In this document: positions 16,167 through 24,817 of the stretch, in pieces | How the letters are laid out: each line of letters starts with the position of its first letter | How positions within the stretch are numbered: position 1 is the stretch's first letter | Source: an uncultured Marvinbryantia sp. | Lineage (GTDB): Bacteria; Bacillota; Clostridia; Lachnospirales; Lachnospiraceae | Direction of reading: 5' to 3' | Assembly: GCA_947630735.1 (NCBI GenBank) | Contig: CANRIR010000013.1 | Span: 1 to 49,699, forward strand | Length of the DNA: 49,699 nucleotides | The notes under the pieces: model-generated | Databases searched by the model: none | What the model saw: the letters and a program-made list of their open reading frames with translations, nothing else | What the model was told of the DNA's origin: nothing | Position numbers and translations under genes: made by a program

Positions 16167-17093
16167 TTATGGATTCATTTTCATAAAATCATCCAGAAGC
16201 ACCTGATGAACCTGCGCTGTTCGCGCATTGTCCAGGCCCGGCATCGCGTTCACTTCGACGACCACGTATTCGCCGTCCCCAAAGAGCAGGTCAAGTCCTA
16301 AAAGCGGCAGATCGAACAGCCCGGCGACCTTCTCGCACAGCGCGAGCACTTTGTCGTCGATGGGGCACTCCGTGATCGAGCCGCCCTGGTGCACATTCGA
16401 GCGGAACTCCTTGCTGTTGTTGGAATTTCGCGTGGCGGAATAGAAATATTTGCCCTTCAGCATGACGACGCGCAGGTCGCGTCCGAAGGAGGTGCTGATG
16501 TACTCCTGCGCCATGTACGCGACGCCCGGCTCCTGATGGTCCAGGTAGGCGTCGAGCTCCTCGCGGGAGTGGATCAGCTCCACGCCGACGCCGCCGTAGC
16601 CGTTGTCCGGCTTGATGACAAACGGGAAGCCCATCTCTTTTACGATCGAATCGCGGTCGCTGTGCTGGAAGATCACATGGGTGCGCGGCACCCGGATCCC
16701 GTTCGCCGCAAGGCGGCCGTAGGTAATGATCTTGCTGCGCGCGGCGGAGAACTCCTCCAGGTTCAGGATACACTTGCATCCCGCCTGGATCAGAAGGTGC
16801 TCGGCCACGAGCGCGTCCGTGTTGGAGATCGCCGGAAGGAAATACTCCGGCAGCTTCACTTCCTCGCCCAGGTAATAGGCCCTGAGCTGATTGCCCGGAT
16901 CAACGCAAAGATCCAGATATTCCAGGACGACTCTCTTGAAGACCGGAGCGTCCATCTTGTGCTCATATTCCCTGCCGTCTTTTCCGCGAACCTTAAAGAC
17001 CGGGGTGTCCATCTTGAGGATATCGATCCCGTACTTTTCAATCAGGTCGTCCACGTTTGCACACAGCATCCACGGCTGTTTAAAATCACGCAT
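16167..17093 (-). CDS. RimK-like ATP-grasp ligase
   Basis: A 308-residue ATP-grasp protein. The conserved phosphate-binding region FPFVIKPDNGYGGVGVELI (about 155-173) and the metal-binding C-terminal segment LGLDLLFGDGEYVVVEVNAMPG (about 270-290) are clear, which is the RimK/LysX-like layout. Such enzymes make an amide or ester bond by way of an acyl-phosphate. The first about 110 residues are a family-specific N-terminal domain. It sits 22 bases behind another ATP-grasp gene and 18 bases before the GH3 gene, so the three likely act in sequence. Whether the acceptor is an amino acid or a peptide is not visible. Confidence 0.85.
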   Translation of the reverse strand: MRDFKQPWMLCANVDDLIEKYGIDILKMDTPVFKVRGKDGREYEHKMDAPVFKRVVLEYLDLCVDPGNQLRAYYLGEEVKLPEYFLPAISNTDALVAEHLLIQAGCKCILNLEEFSAARSKIITYGRLAANGIRVPRTHVIFQHSDRDSIVKEMGFPFVIKPDNGYGGVGVELIHSREELDAYLDHQEPGVAYMAQEYISTSFGRDLRVVMLKGKYFYSATRNSNNSKEFRSNVHQGGSITECPIDDKVLALCEKVAGLFDLPLLGLDLLFGDGEYVVVEVNAMPGLDNARTAQVHQVLLDDFMKMNP

Positions 17094-17114
17094 AACAAAA
17101 ACCTCCTCCGAACC

Positions 17115-18470
17115 TTATTTGCACTGCTCCACCAGATAGGCCGTGTTCTTGATCGTGTTCTCGGACACAGCGCCCGGGAAATCCGCGGCTATGCTCTCAA
17201 GCTCCGCGAGGAGCTCTTCGCCCGTGTCAAAGCCGCCGATGACCACCTCAAAATACTCCGAAAGCTTCTCGCCGTACTGCGACACACTGAGATACATATG
17301 CTTCACACTCTTGCGCTCGCCGATCTTTTTGAACGTCTCCTCGTCGATCTTGCGGATCTTGAAGTTGAGCACATATTTGAGGCTCGCCGGATCCGAAAAG
17401 TCATTCTCTGGGCCGCCGAAAATACCCTCCGCGTAGGCGATCAGCGGGTTTTTGCCCATCGTCGCGGCCGCCGTGTTCGTCAGGCCGGAAAATCTCGGGT
17501 TCACCTCGATGATGTACCACTCGCCGTCCTTGAACATCAGGTCGAGATTGGCCCCGCCGCCGAACTGGTAATTCTTCGCCAAATTGAGCAGCATCTCACG
17601 CAGCTCTTTCACATGGTATTTGTCCGAAGTTACCGGGCCGAACTTCACGCTCTGGAACGAGTCCGTCGCGCCCGCGAACGGGGTGGAATCGCCCATGTAC
17701 AGACGGATCGGGTAAGTTGCGTAATACTTTCCCTCCGCCCCGTAAACTTCCGCGCTGAAGTCCTCGCCCCGGATGAGCTCTTCCACGATCAGGTCGGACT
17801 TGTTGTTCTCGGAGGTCAGGATCGCACGGGCCTCCTCGAAGTTCTCCGCGGTCTGGATGCCGATAGAACCGGCGCTGACTGTCTCCTTGATGATGACCGG
17901 AAAGTTGAACTGGCTTACCCGGTACAGAATGTATTCTTTATAGATATTGCACTTGGCGTTTCCGACAACCCGCTCCGCCCAGAACTGTTCGTTGTGGACA
18001 AAGAGACTGCCGGCAACCTTGAAGCCGTAGTAGCGCAGCGCCATGGACGAGCGCCACTTGTCGTAGAACGCCATGGCCGTGGCCACGGGGTGCGCGATGG
18101 TGTGGATCCCCTTAGCCTGGAGCTTTTCGGCGATCACCGCGTCCTTGATGAAATTCCAGTCGATCGGGTAGTTGCCGGTTGAGATTCCCATAACCACATC
18201 GGGCTTCTGCGCGGCGATGAGATCCGCGATCTGATCCGCGCTGTCGGTCACTTCGGTAAGCAAGTACTGCACATTCTTCGGGTGCGGAAGCTCTCCGCCG
18301 TTGTCGGCGTCCATGAGGATGTCGCCGCCCTTTGTCGCCACGAAGCAGATCTCGTGATCCGGATAGTGCGCCGCAAGCCCATCCCACAGCTCGGCGCGCT
18401 TCGGGTAGAGAAGCGACAGCTTGCGGTTTTCCGGAACGGATGACGATGTGTTGTAAAATACGATTTTCAT
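17115..18470 (-). CDS. ATP-grasp carboxylate-amine ligase
   Basis: A 451-residue ATP-grasp enzyme of the biotin carboxylase/D-Ala-D-Ala ligase-like type: N-terminal Rossmann-like part (1-120), FPVIIKETVSAGSIGIQT (about 195-212) as the flexible glycine loop, VEELIRGEDFSAEVYG for nucleotide binding, and DLMFKDGEWYIIEVNPRFSGLTNT as the metal-binding region. This family makes dipeptides and related amides. It lies 35 bases downstream of the ABC exporter pair and 21 bases upstream of the second ATP-grasp gene in one minus-strand operon. ATG is preceded by GGAGGAGA. Confidence 0.87.
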   Translation of the reverse strand: MKIVFYNTSSSVPENRKLSLLYPKRAELWDGLAAHYPDHEICFVATKGGDILMDADNGGELPHPKNVQYLLTEVTDSADQIADLIAAQKPDVVMGISTGNYPIDWNFIKDAVIAEKLQAKGIHTIAHPVATAMAFYDKWRSSMALRYYGFKVAGSLFVHNEQFWAERVVGNAKCNIYKEYILYRVSQFNFPVIIKETVSAGSIGIQTAENFEEARAILTSENNKSDLIVEELIRGEDFSAEVYGAEGKYYATYPIRLYMGDSTPFAGATDSFQSVKFGPVTSDKYHVKELREMLLNLAKNYQFGGGANLDLMFKDGEWYIIEVNPRFSGLTNTAAATMGKNPLIAYAEGIFGGPENDFSDPASLKYVLNFKIRKIDEETFKKIGERKSVKHMYLSVSQYGEKLSEYFEVVIGGFDTGEELLAELESIAADFPGAVSENTIKNTAYLVEQCK

Positions 18471-18505
18471 AATATCTCCTCCTGCTTTTTAAATATGCAT
18501 TTCTG

Positions 18506-20296
18506 TCAGTTCGCGAACTGCGCGCGGTAAAGTCTCGCGTACTCGCCTCCGAGCTTCAGAAGCTCCTCATGGTTGCCCTGCTCCACAATATGTCCGTTCT
18601 GCATGACGAGGATGATGTCCGCGCCGCGGATCGTGGAAAGCCGGTGGGCGATGATGAAGCTGGTCCTGCCCTCGCGCAGCCGGTTCACGGCCTCCTGGAT
18701 CTGCGCCTCGGTCTTGGTGTCGACCGAGCTCGTCGCCTCGTCGAGGATCAGGATGTTCGGCTTTGTGAGGAATGCCCGGGCGATCGTCACAAGCTGTTTC
18801 TCGCCCGCAGACACCGCCGTCTGCTCGTTGTTCAGGATCGTCCCGTAGCCAAGGGGCAGAGACTTCACGAATTTATCCACAAAGGTCGCCTCGCAGGCAC
18901 CGAAGAAGTCTTCCCGCGTAATCTCTTTTAATTTCGGAACCCCGTATATAATGTTCTCCGCAAGCGTGGCGTTGTACAGCCAGGTGTCCTGCAGCACCAT
19001 GCCGATGTTGCGGCGCAGGGCCTTGCGGCTCAGCTTGTGCAGCTCGATGTTCCCATCCAGGATGATCTGGCCGCTGTTGATCTCGTAGAAGCGCTCGATG
19101 AGGTTGACGAGCGTGGTCTTTCCCGCGCCCGTGCCGCCCACGATCGCCACGGTCTGGCCGGGCTTCACGGTAAGGTTCATATGCTCGATCAGCTTCTTGT
19201 CGGGCGTGTAGCTGAAGGATACGTCGCGGAATTCAATCTGGCCCTTGAGCTCATATTCGTCGTAGGCGTCGTCCGCGTCCGCGGGTTCGTCCTCGCTCTC
19301 GAGCATGTCGTAGATCCGCTCCAGAGAGGCAAGGCCCGACTGCAGGGTGCTGATCATCTGCGCCAGGTTGCTGAACGGCTGCTGGAACTGACGGGCGTAC
19401 TGAATGAAAGCCTGCACATCGCCCACGCTCATCTGCCCGCCTATGATCTTGAACGCGCCGAACAGCGCCACGATGACATAGTTCAGATTGGTGAGCAGGC
19501 GCGACAGCGGCTGGATCAGGTTTGAGATGATCGTCGCCCGCATCGTCGCGTTGTAGAGCTCCGTATTCTGCCTGCGGAACGTCTCGCCGAACGGCTCTTC
19601 CTGATCATAAGCCTTGATGATGTTGTGGCCGTTGAAGCTCTCCTCCACATTCGCGTTAATCCGGCCCATGTACTGCCACTGCTTCTGGAACGCCGGTTTC
19701 GACGCCGTCGTGATCTTTTTCACGATCACGCCGGACAGCGGGATCAAAAGCGCCGTGACAAGCGCCAGCTGCCAGGACAGTGTGAACATCATCACGACCA
19801 TGCCGATCAGCATCAGCAGGTAGTAGACGAAATCCCCGCCGGTCTGGTTCAGCGTCTGAACCACGTTGTCCACATCGTTGGACGTCCGGCTCATGATGTC
19901 GCCGCGCTGGTTGGTATCATAGAAATTGAGGGGCAGGGACCACAGCTTTTCCTCCACCTTGCTGCGCAGATCCATCGCGATGTGCGAAGTAATCGCGGCG
20001 GAGGTTCTGCCCGCCACCCATTTGGTAATAAACTGCAGGATGTAGACTGCCATCGACGCGCATGCCCAGAAGATGAACGTCTTCCAGTGGATGCCTCCCT
20101 CGGCGAGCCCGTCCACGATCGCGTCCGTGGCGCTGCCCATGATGCGCGGCCCGATCGCCGTGAAAATACCGGCCACCACCAGCATCAGCAGCATCGTCGC
20201 GCACGCTGCCTTATATCCCCCGAAGAGGCCGAGCAGCTTTTTAAACATTCCCTTTTTTATTTTCTTTTTCGGCTTTTTCGCTTCTTCGGCACTCAT
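18506..20296 (-). CDS. Heterodimeric ABC exporter subunit (canonical ATPase site)
   Basis: About 596 residues from MSAEEAKKPKKK, a start chosen because its ATG overlaps the upstream stop as ATGA and follows GGGGGTGA. Six-helix exporter domain (about 35-325) then a nucleotide-binding domain with Walker A GGTGAGKTT, signature VSAGEKQ and Walker B ILILDEATSSVD with the catalytic Glu. It is coupled to the 20293 gene, so the two should form a heterodimer of the MdlA/B or BmrC/D kind. Its cargo is presumably the product of the ATP-grasp and GH3 enzymes that follow. Confidence 0.9.
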   Translation of the reverse strand: MSAEEAKKPKKKIKKGMFKKLLGLFGGYKAACATMLLMLVVAGIFTAIGPRIMGSATDAIVDGLAEGGIHWKTFIFWACASMAVYILQFITKWVAGRTSAAITSHIAMDLRSKVEEKLWSLPLNFYDTNQRGDIMSRTSNDVDNVVQTLNQTGGDFVYYLLMLIGMVVMMFTLSWQLALVTALLIPLSGVIVKKITTASKPAFQKQWQYMGRINANVEESFNGHNIIKAYDQEEPFGETFRRQNTELYNATMRATIISNLIQPLSRLLTNLNYVIVALFGAFKIIGGQMSVGDVQAFIQYARQFQQPFSNLAQMISTLQSGLASLERIYDMLESEDEPADADDAYDEYELKGQIEFRDVSFSYTPDKKLIEHMNLTVKPGQTVAIVGGTGAGKTTLVNLIERFYEINSGQIILDGNIELHKLSRKALRRNIGMVLQDTWLYNATLAENIIYGVPKLKEITREDFFGACEATFVDKFVKSLPLGYGTILNNEQTAVSAGEKQLVTIARAFLTKPNILILDEATSSVDTKTEAQIQEAVNRLREGRTSFIIAHRLSTIRGADIILVMQNGHIVEQGNHEELLKLGGEYARLYRAQFAN

Positions 20297-22038
20297 GCGC
20301 TCACCCCCGTTTCTTCCGTCGGCTGGGTCGCGGCGATTTCCTGGTAGGTCGCGCACCGCGCGATCAGCTCGCTGTGCGTTCCCATGTCCTCGATCCTTCC
20401 GTTGTTCAAAACAATGATATTATCCGCATCGATCACCGAACTGATGCGCTGCGCCACCACGATGACCGCCGCGTCGGCTGTGACGTGCTTCAGCTCGCCG
20501 CGCAGCTTCTTGTCCGTCGCGTAGTCGAGCGCGGAGAACGAGTCGTCGAAGAGATAGACCTTCGGCCTGCGGACGATCGCCCGCGCGATGGCCAGACGCT
20601 GGCGCTGACCGCCCGAGAAGTTCGAACCGCCCTCGGACACGCGCATCTGGATCCCATCTTTATTTTCTTTTATAAATTCCTCCGCCTGCGCCACGCGGAG
20701 CGCTTCCCAGATCTCCTCGTCGGTCGCGCCGCTCCTGGCCTGGCGCATATTCTCAGCGAGCGAACCCGCAAAGAGGAACGCCTTCTGCGGCACCATGCCG
20801 ATCGCGGACCGCAGCTCCGACTGTTTGAGCTTCTTCACGTCCACCCCGTCGAAATAGACGGTGCCGCCGGTCGCGTCGGTCAGGCGCGGGATCAGGTTGA
20901 GCAGCGTCGTCTTGCCGCTGCCCGTGGAGCCGATGATCGCCGTCGTCGTCCCCGGCTTCGCGGTAAAGGTAAGATGCTGAAGAACCGGCTCCACCTCCGG
21001 ATGCTCCGGCGCGTAGGAATAGCTCACATCCTCGAAGCGGACTTCGCCGCACGGGGACTTCGCCATGGTCGGGTTCTGCGCGTCCTCCACCGAGACCTTC
21101 GCGTCCAGTACCTCTATGATGCGGTCTGTGGCCACCGCCGCCCTCGGCATCAGGATGAATACCATCGCCGCGGAGAGCGTGGCCGTCATGATAAACGACA
21201 GATAGGTAATGAACGCGATGATCTCGCCGACCTGCACCGAGCCGTGTTCCGACAGGTACCCGCCGAACCACAGAATGGCGATGGTCGCAGCATTCACGAT
21301 AAAAGTAAACAGCGGACTCATCAGGGAGTTCAGCCTGGTAATCGCCAGGTTGATCTCGGAGAGATCCTTGTTGATCACGCCGAAGCGCTTCATCTCAAAC
21401 GGCTCCCGGGTAAACGCCTTCGCCACGCGCACGCCCGCGATCTGGTCCCGCAGGACGTCGTTCAGGCCGTCGATGCGCTCCTGCTGCGCTTTATAATAAG
21501 GAAGCATCTTCAGCAGGAATATGACCGCTATGACCGCAAGCATGGGCACGGTAACCAGTATGACGACCGAGAGCGATACGCTCTGCGCGATCGCCATGAT
21601 GATCCCCACCACGAACATGACCGGCGCTGTGATCAGCACCGTCAGCAGGATCGTCAGGAAACGGACCACCTGCTCCACGTCGTTGGTCGCGCGCGTGATG
21701 AGCGTGGGCGCTCCGAAATCCGCAATCTCCCGCTGCGAATAGGACAAAATCTTCGTGTAAATCTTCTCCCGCAGATCACGGCCCACCGACAGAGCGGCCT
21801 TCGCGCCCAGTATGCTTGCGCCCACGGCGCAGAAAAACTGAAGCACGGACAGCGCTACCATGATGATCCCCTTCTGGATGATGTAGCCCGTATCGCCGTT
21901 CACAACGCCGTAGTCGATGATCCCTGCGTTGATCCTCGGCAGATACAAAGAGAGCAGCGTCTGTCCGACCTGCAGGAAAAGAACACAGAAAATGATCTTC
22001 CGATACGGCTTGATCTGTTTTCCGAAAAAAGCAAACAT
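20293..22038 (-). CDS. Heterodimeric ABC exporter subunit (degenerate ATPase site)
   Basis: A 581-residue exporter with a six-helix domain (1-310) and a nucleotide-binding domain with GSTGSGKTT, FSGGQRQR and Walker B VYLFDDSFSALD. The usual catalytic Glu after Walker B is Asp here, which is typical of the degenerate site in heterodimeric exporters; the partner at 18506 keeps Glu. It is the first exporter gene of the GH3 cassette and has a four-base overlap with its partner. The gap of 33 bases to the AIM24-like gene suggests cotranscription from upstream. Confidence 0.9.
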   Translation of the reverse strand: MFAFFGKQIKPYRKIIFCVLFLQVGQTLLSLYLPRINAGIIDYGVVNGDTGYIIQKGIIMVALSVLQFFCAVGASILGAKAALSVGRDLREKIYTKILSYSQREIADFGAPTLITRATNDVEQVVRFLTILLTVLITAPVMFVVGIIMAIAQSVSLSVVILVTVPMLAVIAVIFLLKMLPYYKAQQERIDGLNDVLRDQIAGVRVAKAFTREPFEMKRFGVINKDLSEINLAITRLNSLMSPLFTFIVNAATIAILWFGGYLSEHGSVQVGEIIAFITYLSFIMTATLSAAMVFILMPRAAVATDRIIEVLDAKVSVEDAQNPTMAKSPCGEVRFEDVSYSYAPEHPEVEPVLQHLTFTAKPGTTTAIIGSTGSGKTTLLNLIPRLTDATGGTVYFDGVDVKKLKQSELRSAIGMVPQKAFLFAGSLAENMRQARSGATDEEIWEALRVAQAEEFIKENKDGIQMRVSEGGSNFSGGQRQRLAIARAIVRRPKVYLFDDSFSALDYATDKKLRGELKHVTADAAVIVVAQRISSVIDADNIIVLNNGRIEDMGTHSELIARCATYQEIAATQPTEETGVSA

Positions 22039-22071
22039 AGCATTCTCCTTTTCAAATAAACCCTGACCCCA

Positions 22072-22755
22072 TTATGAATTTGAAGTCGGGAAGTATGCCC
22101 TCAAAACGCCCGCCACGTTGGACAGCGGAAGGGTCTGCAGCCATACCTGGCCCGGTCCTGTGATCACGGTGTTGAAGAAGCCCTCGCCGCCGAACAGCTT
22201 GTTCTTCACGCCCGCCACCGTCTTGATGTCCAGACTGCAGGATGATGTCATGGCCGCCAGATGCCCGGTGTCGATCACGATCTGCTGTCCCGCCTGAAGG
22301 TCGTACTTGATCACATGGCCGTCGAACTCGGCAAACACAACGCCCTTGCCGGTGGCCTTCTGCATGAGGAAGCCCTCGCCGCCGAACAGGCCCGACGCAA
22401 TTTTCTTGCGGAAGTGCACGGACAGTTTCACGCCGCTCTCCCCCGCCAGGTACGCGCTCTTCTGGAAGATCATCTCATTGTCCGGCGAAATTTCAAACGG
22501 CACGATGGATCCCGGGAAGGACGACGCAAAGGCGATCATGCCCGGGCCGCCCTGCGCGGTGTAGATATTCTGAAACATTTTCTCGCCCGAAAAGGCTCTG
22601 CCGAGCGCTTTCCCGATTCCTCCGTTCGACGTTGTCTCCATATTCATATTCGGAGACATCCATGCCATGCCGCCGCCCTCTGTAACCATCTTTTCCCCCG
22701 CCTCAAGCTCACAGATCACTACCGGCAGAGTGCCTCCCTGAATGTTGTATTTCAT
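22072..22755 (-). CDS. AIM24 / TIGR00266-family protein
   Basis: A 227-residue protein rich in short beta strands and glycine turns, with repeated segments FGGEGF (GLFGGEGFLMQKATG and LFGGEGFFNTVITGPG), DLQAGQQIVIDTGHLAAM and LPLSNVAGVL. This fits the widespread AIM24/TIGR00266 family, a beta-roll protein of unknown biochemical role. There is no signal peptide. It is the first gene before the exporter/ATP-grasp/GH3 cassette. ATG follows AAAGGAGGAGAGG. A functional link to the cassette is suggested only by position. Confidence 0.88.
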   Translation of the reverse strand: MKYNIQGGTLPVVICELEAGEKMVTEGGGMAWMSPNMNMETTSNGGIGKALGRAFSGEKMFQNIYTAQGGPGMIAFASSFPGSIVPFEISPDNEMIFQKSAYLAGESGVKLSVHFRKKIASGLFGGEGFLMQKATGKGVVFAEFDGHVIKYDLQAGQQIVIDTGHLAAMTSSCSLDIKTVAGVKNKLFGGEGFFNTVITGPGQVWLQTLPLSNVAGVLRAYFPTSNS

Positions 22756-22833
22756 TGTCCTCTCCTCCTTTTTCGGAATATAAATTCAATATTATTTTCT
22801 CATTATTTTTTTCTTGCTTCAATAGGAGCGGTT

Positions 22834-22870
22834 TGACGTTTGTGAAATCAAATCTGACTTTTGTGAAATC
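22834..22870 (+). promoter_or_regulatory. Direct repeats resembling a LytTR binding site
   Basis: TGACGTTTGTGAAATC (22834-22849) and TGACTTTTGTGAAATC (22855-22870) differ at one base and are 21 bases apart, two helical turns. The GACGTTTGT core matches eight of nine positions of the published LytTR half-site pattern as I recall it; the second copy matches seven. It lies between the divergent AIM24 and ABC-2 genes. Confidence 0.45.
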
Positions 22871-22908
22871 CGGTGTCGGCTTCCTTCCCTTTGGAAATAA
22901 AAATCTCG

Positions 22909-22964
22909 CCTGCGGGAAATCTTCCCACAGGGGTCTTCCCAAAATCGGTCAATGGATTTATAAT
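22909..22964 (+). promoter_or_regulatory. Hairpin and -10 box upstream of the ABC-2 exporter
   Basis: An imperfect hairpin (CCTGCGGGAA with TTCCCACAGG, about 22910-22932) precedes TATAAT at 22959-22964. The hexamer 17 bases upstream (TTCCCA) is a poor -35, which would fit a promoter needing an activator. Confidence 0.45.
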
Positions 22965-22998
22965 TTAAATGTATTTACCTACGGAGGGAGGAAACCCC

Positions 22999-23898
22999 AT
23001 GAACGCCATTCAGATCGAAGATCTGACAAAATATTATGGGAAAACGCGGGGCATTGAACACATCAGCCTGACGATCCGCCGGGGCGCTTTCTACGGCTTC
23101 ATCGGCCCCAACGGCGCTGGGAAGTCCACCACGATCCGCACGCTGCTGGGCCTGATCCGCCCAAGCGGGGGCAGAGCGTGGATCTTGGGGATGGACACGG
23201 TGCGGGAGCGGGAAAAGATCCTGGCCCGGGTGGGCTATCTGCCCTCGGAGGTTTCGTTCTATCCGGGTATGCGGGTAAGGGATATTCTGAAACTGTCCGC
23301 CGACCTTCGCCGGCGCGACTGCGGGGAAATGAGCGGACGTCTGTGCGAACGGCTGCAGCTCGACACGGCGCGGAGGGCGGACGAGCTTTCTTTGGGAAAC
23401 CGCAAAAAGGCCGCCATTGTCTGCGCCCTGCAGCATGAACCCGAGCTGCTCATTTTTGACGAGCCCACAAGCGGCCTTGATCCGCTGATGCAGAGGGAAT
23501 TTTTCGAGATACTCAAGGAGAGAAACAAAGAGGGGGCGACCGTCTTTCTATCGAGCCACGTCCTGTCGGAGATCCAGCACAACTGCACCGATGCCGCCAT
23601 CATCAAGGACGGCAGGATCCTCACAGAGGGCAGCGTGGCAGAGCTTTCGGGAACGGGGACCAAGCGGGTGCACATTCGCGGGTCCGTTGACTGCACTTCT
23701 CTGACTGACTGCTCTTCTCTGACCGGTCTGAAAGATCTGCACGTCACGCCGGGGCATGTGGATTTCCTGTACCGCGGCGATATGAACGCCCTTCTGAGGG
23801 TGCTTTCCGGGGGCGACATTCAGGATTTTACGGTCGCCGAGCCGGATCTGGAAGAGGTCTTTCTCCATTTTTACGAGAGAGGGGGCGGCGGGATATGA
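22999..23898 (+). CDS. ABC transporter ATP-binding protein (ABC-2 exporter type)
   Basis: A 299-residue ATPase with Walker A GPNGAGKST, signature LSLGNRKK, Walker B LLIFDEPTSGLDPL and the switch His in FLSSHVLSE, then a roughly 85-residue C-terminal extension as in BcrA/CcmA-like drug or lantibiotic exporters. The start (MNAIQIEDL) is set by GGAGGGAGG eight bases upstream. It overlaps the permease gene by four bases. Direct repeats at 22834-22870 suggest control by a LytTR regulator such as the one at 13406; the cargo is unknown, and self-immunity or cell-envelope stress defence is a reasonable guess. Confidence 0.9.
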   Translation: MNAIQIEDLTKYYGKTRGIEHISLTIRRGAFYGFIGPNGAGKSTTIRTLLGLIRPSGGRAWILGMDTVREREKILARVGYLPSEVSFYPGMRVRDILKLSADLRRRDCGEMSGRLCERLQLDTARRADELSLGNRKKAAIVCALQHEPELLIFDEPTSGLDPLMQREFFEILKERNKEGATVFLSSHVLSEIQHNCTDAAIIKDGRILTEGSVAELSGTGTKRVHIRGSVDCTSLTDCSSLTGLKDLHVTPGHVDFLYRGDMNALLRVLSGGDIQDFTVAEPDLEEVFLHFYERGGGGI

Positions 23899-24680
23899 CG
23901 ATCTTCAAACACGAGCTGCGCCAGGGTAAAACGGCTTTGCTGATCTGGACGGCGGCAATTGCGTTTTTGCTCATGGTCTGTGTGCTGATATTCCCGGAGA
24001 TGCAGGGCGATATGGATGCAGCGGGCGACCTGTTTGCCTCCATGGGCAGCTTTACGGCCGCTTTCGGCATGGATCGGCTGAATTTCGGAACCCTGACCGG
24101 CTTTTATGCCGTTGAGTGCGGCAATATCCTCGGGCTTGGCGGCGCATTTTTTGCCTCGCTCGCCGGCGTTTCCATGCTTTCTAAAGAGGAAAAAGAAAAC
24201 ACCGCGGAGTTCCTCCTGACCCACCCCGTTTCCAGGGTGCGGGTCGTCACGGAGAAACTGGCGGCGCTGCTGACGGAGATCACAGCGATGAACCTGGCGA
24301 TCCTCGCCCTCTCCCTGCTGTCGATGCGGCTGATCAAAGAAAGCATCCCCTGGAAGGAAATCATGCTGCTTCACGGGGCCTATTTTCTGCTGCAGCTGGA
24401 GCTTGCGGGCGTCTGCTTTGGACTATCCGCGTTCCTGCACCGCGGCAGCGCCGGGGCCGGTATCGGGCTGGCGGCTGCGATGTATTTTCTGAATCTGATC
24501 GCCAACATGACAGAGCAGGCGAAGTTTTTAAAGCTCATTACCCCATTCGGATATTGCGACGGCGCGGATCTCATCGCCGCCGGACGGCTGAATGCGGGAT
24601 ATACCGCGGTCGGAATGCTGTTTGCCTGCGTTGGCATTGCGGCGGCATATTGGAAGTATGGAGGGAAGGATATTCCTTGA
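23895..24680 (+). CDS. ABC-2 type transporter permease
   Basis: A 261-residue membrane protein with about six hydrophobic helices (ALLIWTAAIAFLLMVCVLIF, LGGAFFASLAGVSML and others). It contains the EEKENTAEFLLTHPVSRVRVVTEK motif typical of ABC-2 permeases related to YdjN/NatB-like exporters. It starts within the stop codon region of the ATPase gene (ATGA overlap), so the two are translationally coupled and form one exporter. Confidence 0.88.
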   Translation: MTIFKHELRQGKTALLIWTAAIAFLLMVCVLIFPEMQGDMDAAGDLFASMGSFTAAFGMDRLNFGTLTGFYAVECGNILGLGGAFFASLAGVSMLSKEEKENTAEFLLTHPVSRVRVVTEKLAALLTEITAMNLAILALSLLSMRLIKESIPWKEIMLLHGAYFLLQLELAGVCFGLSAFLHRGSAGAGIGLAAAMYFLNLIANMTEQAKFLKLITPFGYCDGADLIAAGRLNAGYTAVGMLFACVGIAAAYWKYGGKDIP

Positions 24681-24736
24681 TCACATGCCGGATCTTCTAT
24701 CCCATACCGAAAAGCAGCCTCATTCGCGACGCAAAT

Positions 24737-24770
24737 TCGAGGCGGAAGTCATGGATCCGCCCTCGAATCT
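24737..24770. terminator. Inverted repeat between convergent operons
   Basis: ATTCGAGGCGGA and its near complement TCCGCCCTCGAAT form a 12-bp stem with one bulge in the gap between the plus-strand ABC-2 permease and the minus-strand importer ATPase. There is no long T-run, so it may be a weak bidirectional terminator. Confidence 0.4.
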
Positions 24771-24817
24771 TCGCAACCTATCATTTTTCGTACAGAAACC
24801 GCTCCGGCAGATTTACT

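Noticed and set aside
20374-22059. Plus-strand open frame of 561 codons opposite an ABC exporter
   Set aside because: Antisense of a protein with intact Walker and signature motifs; no start signal.
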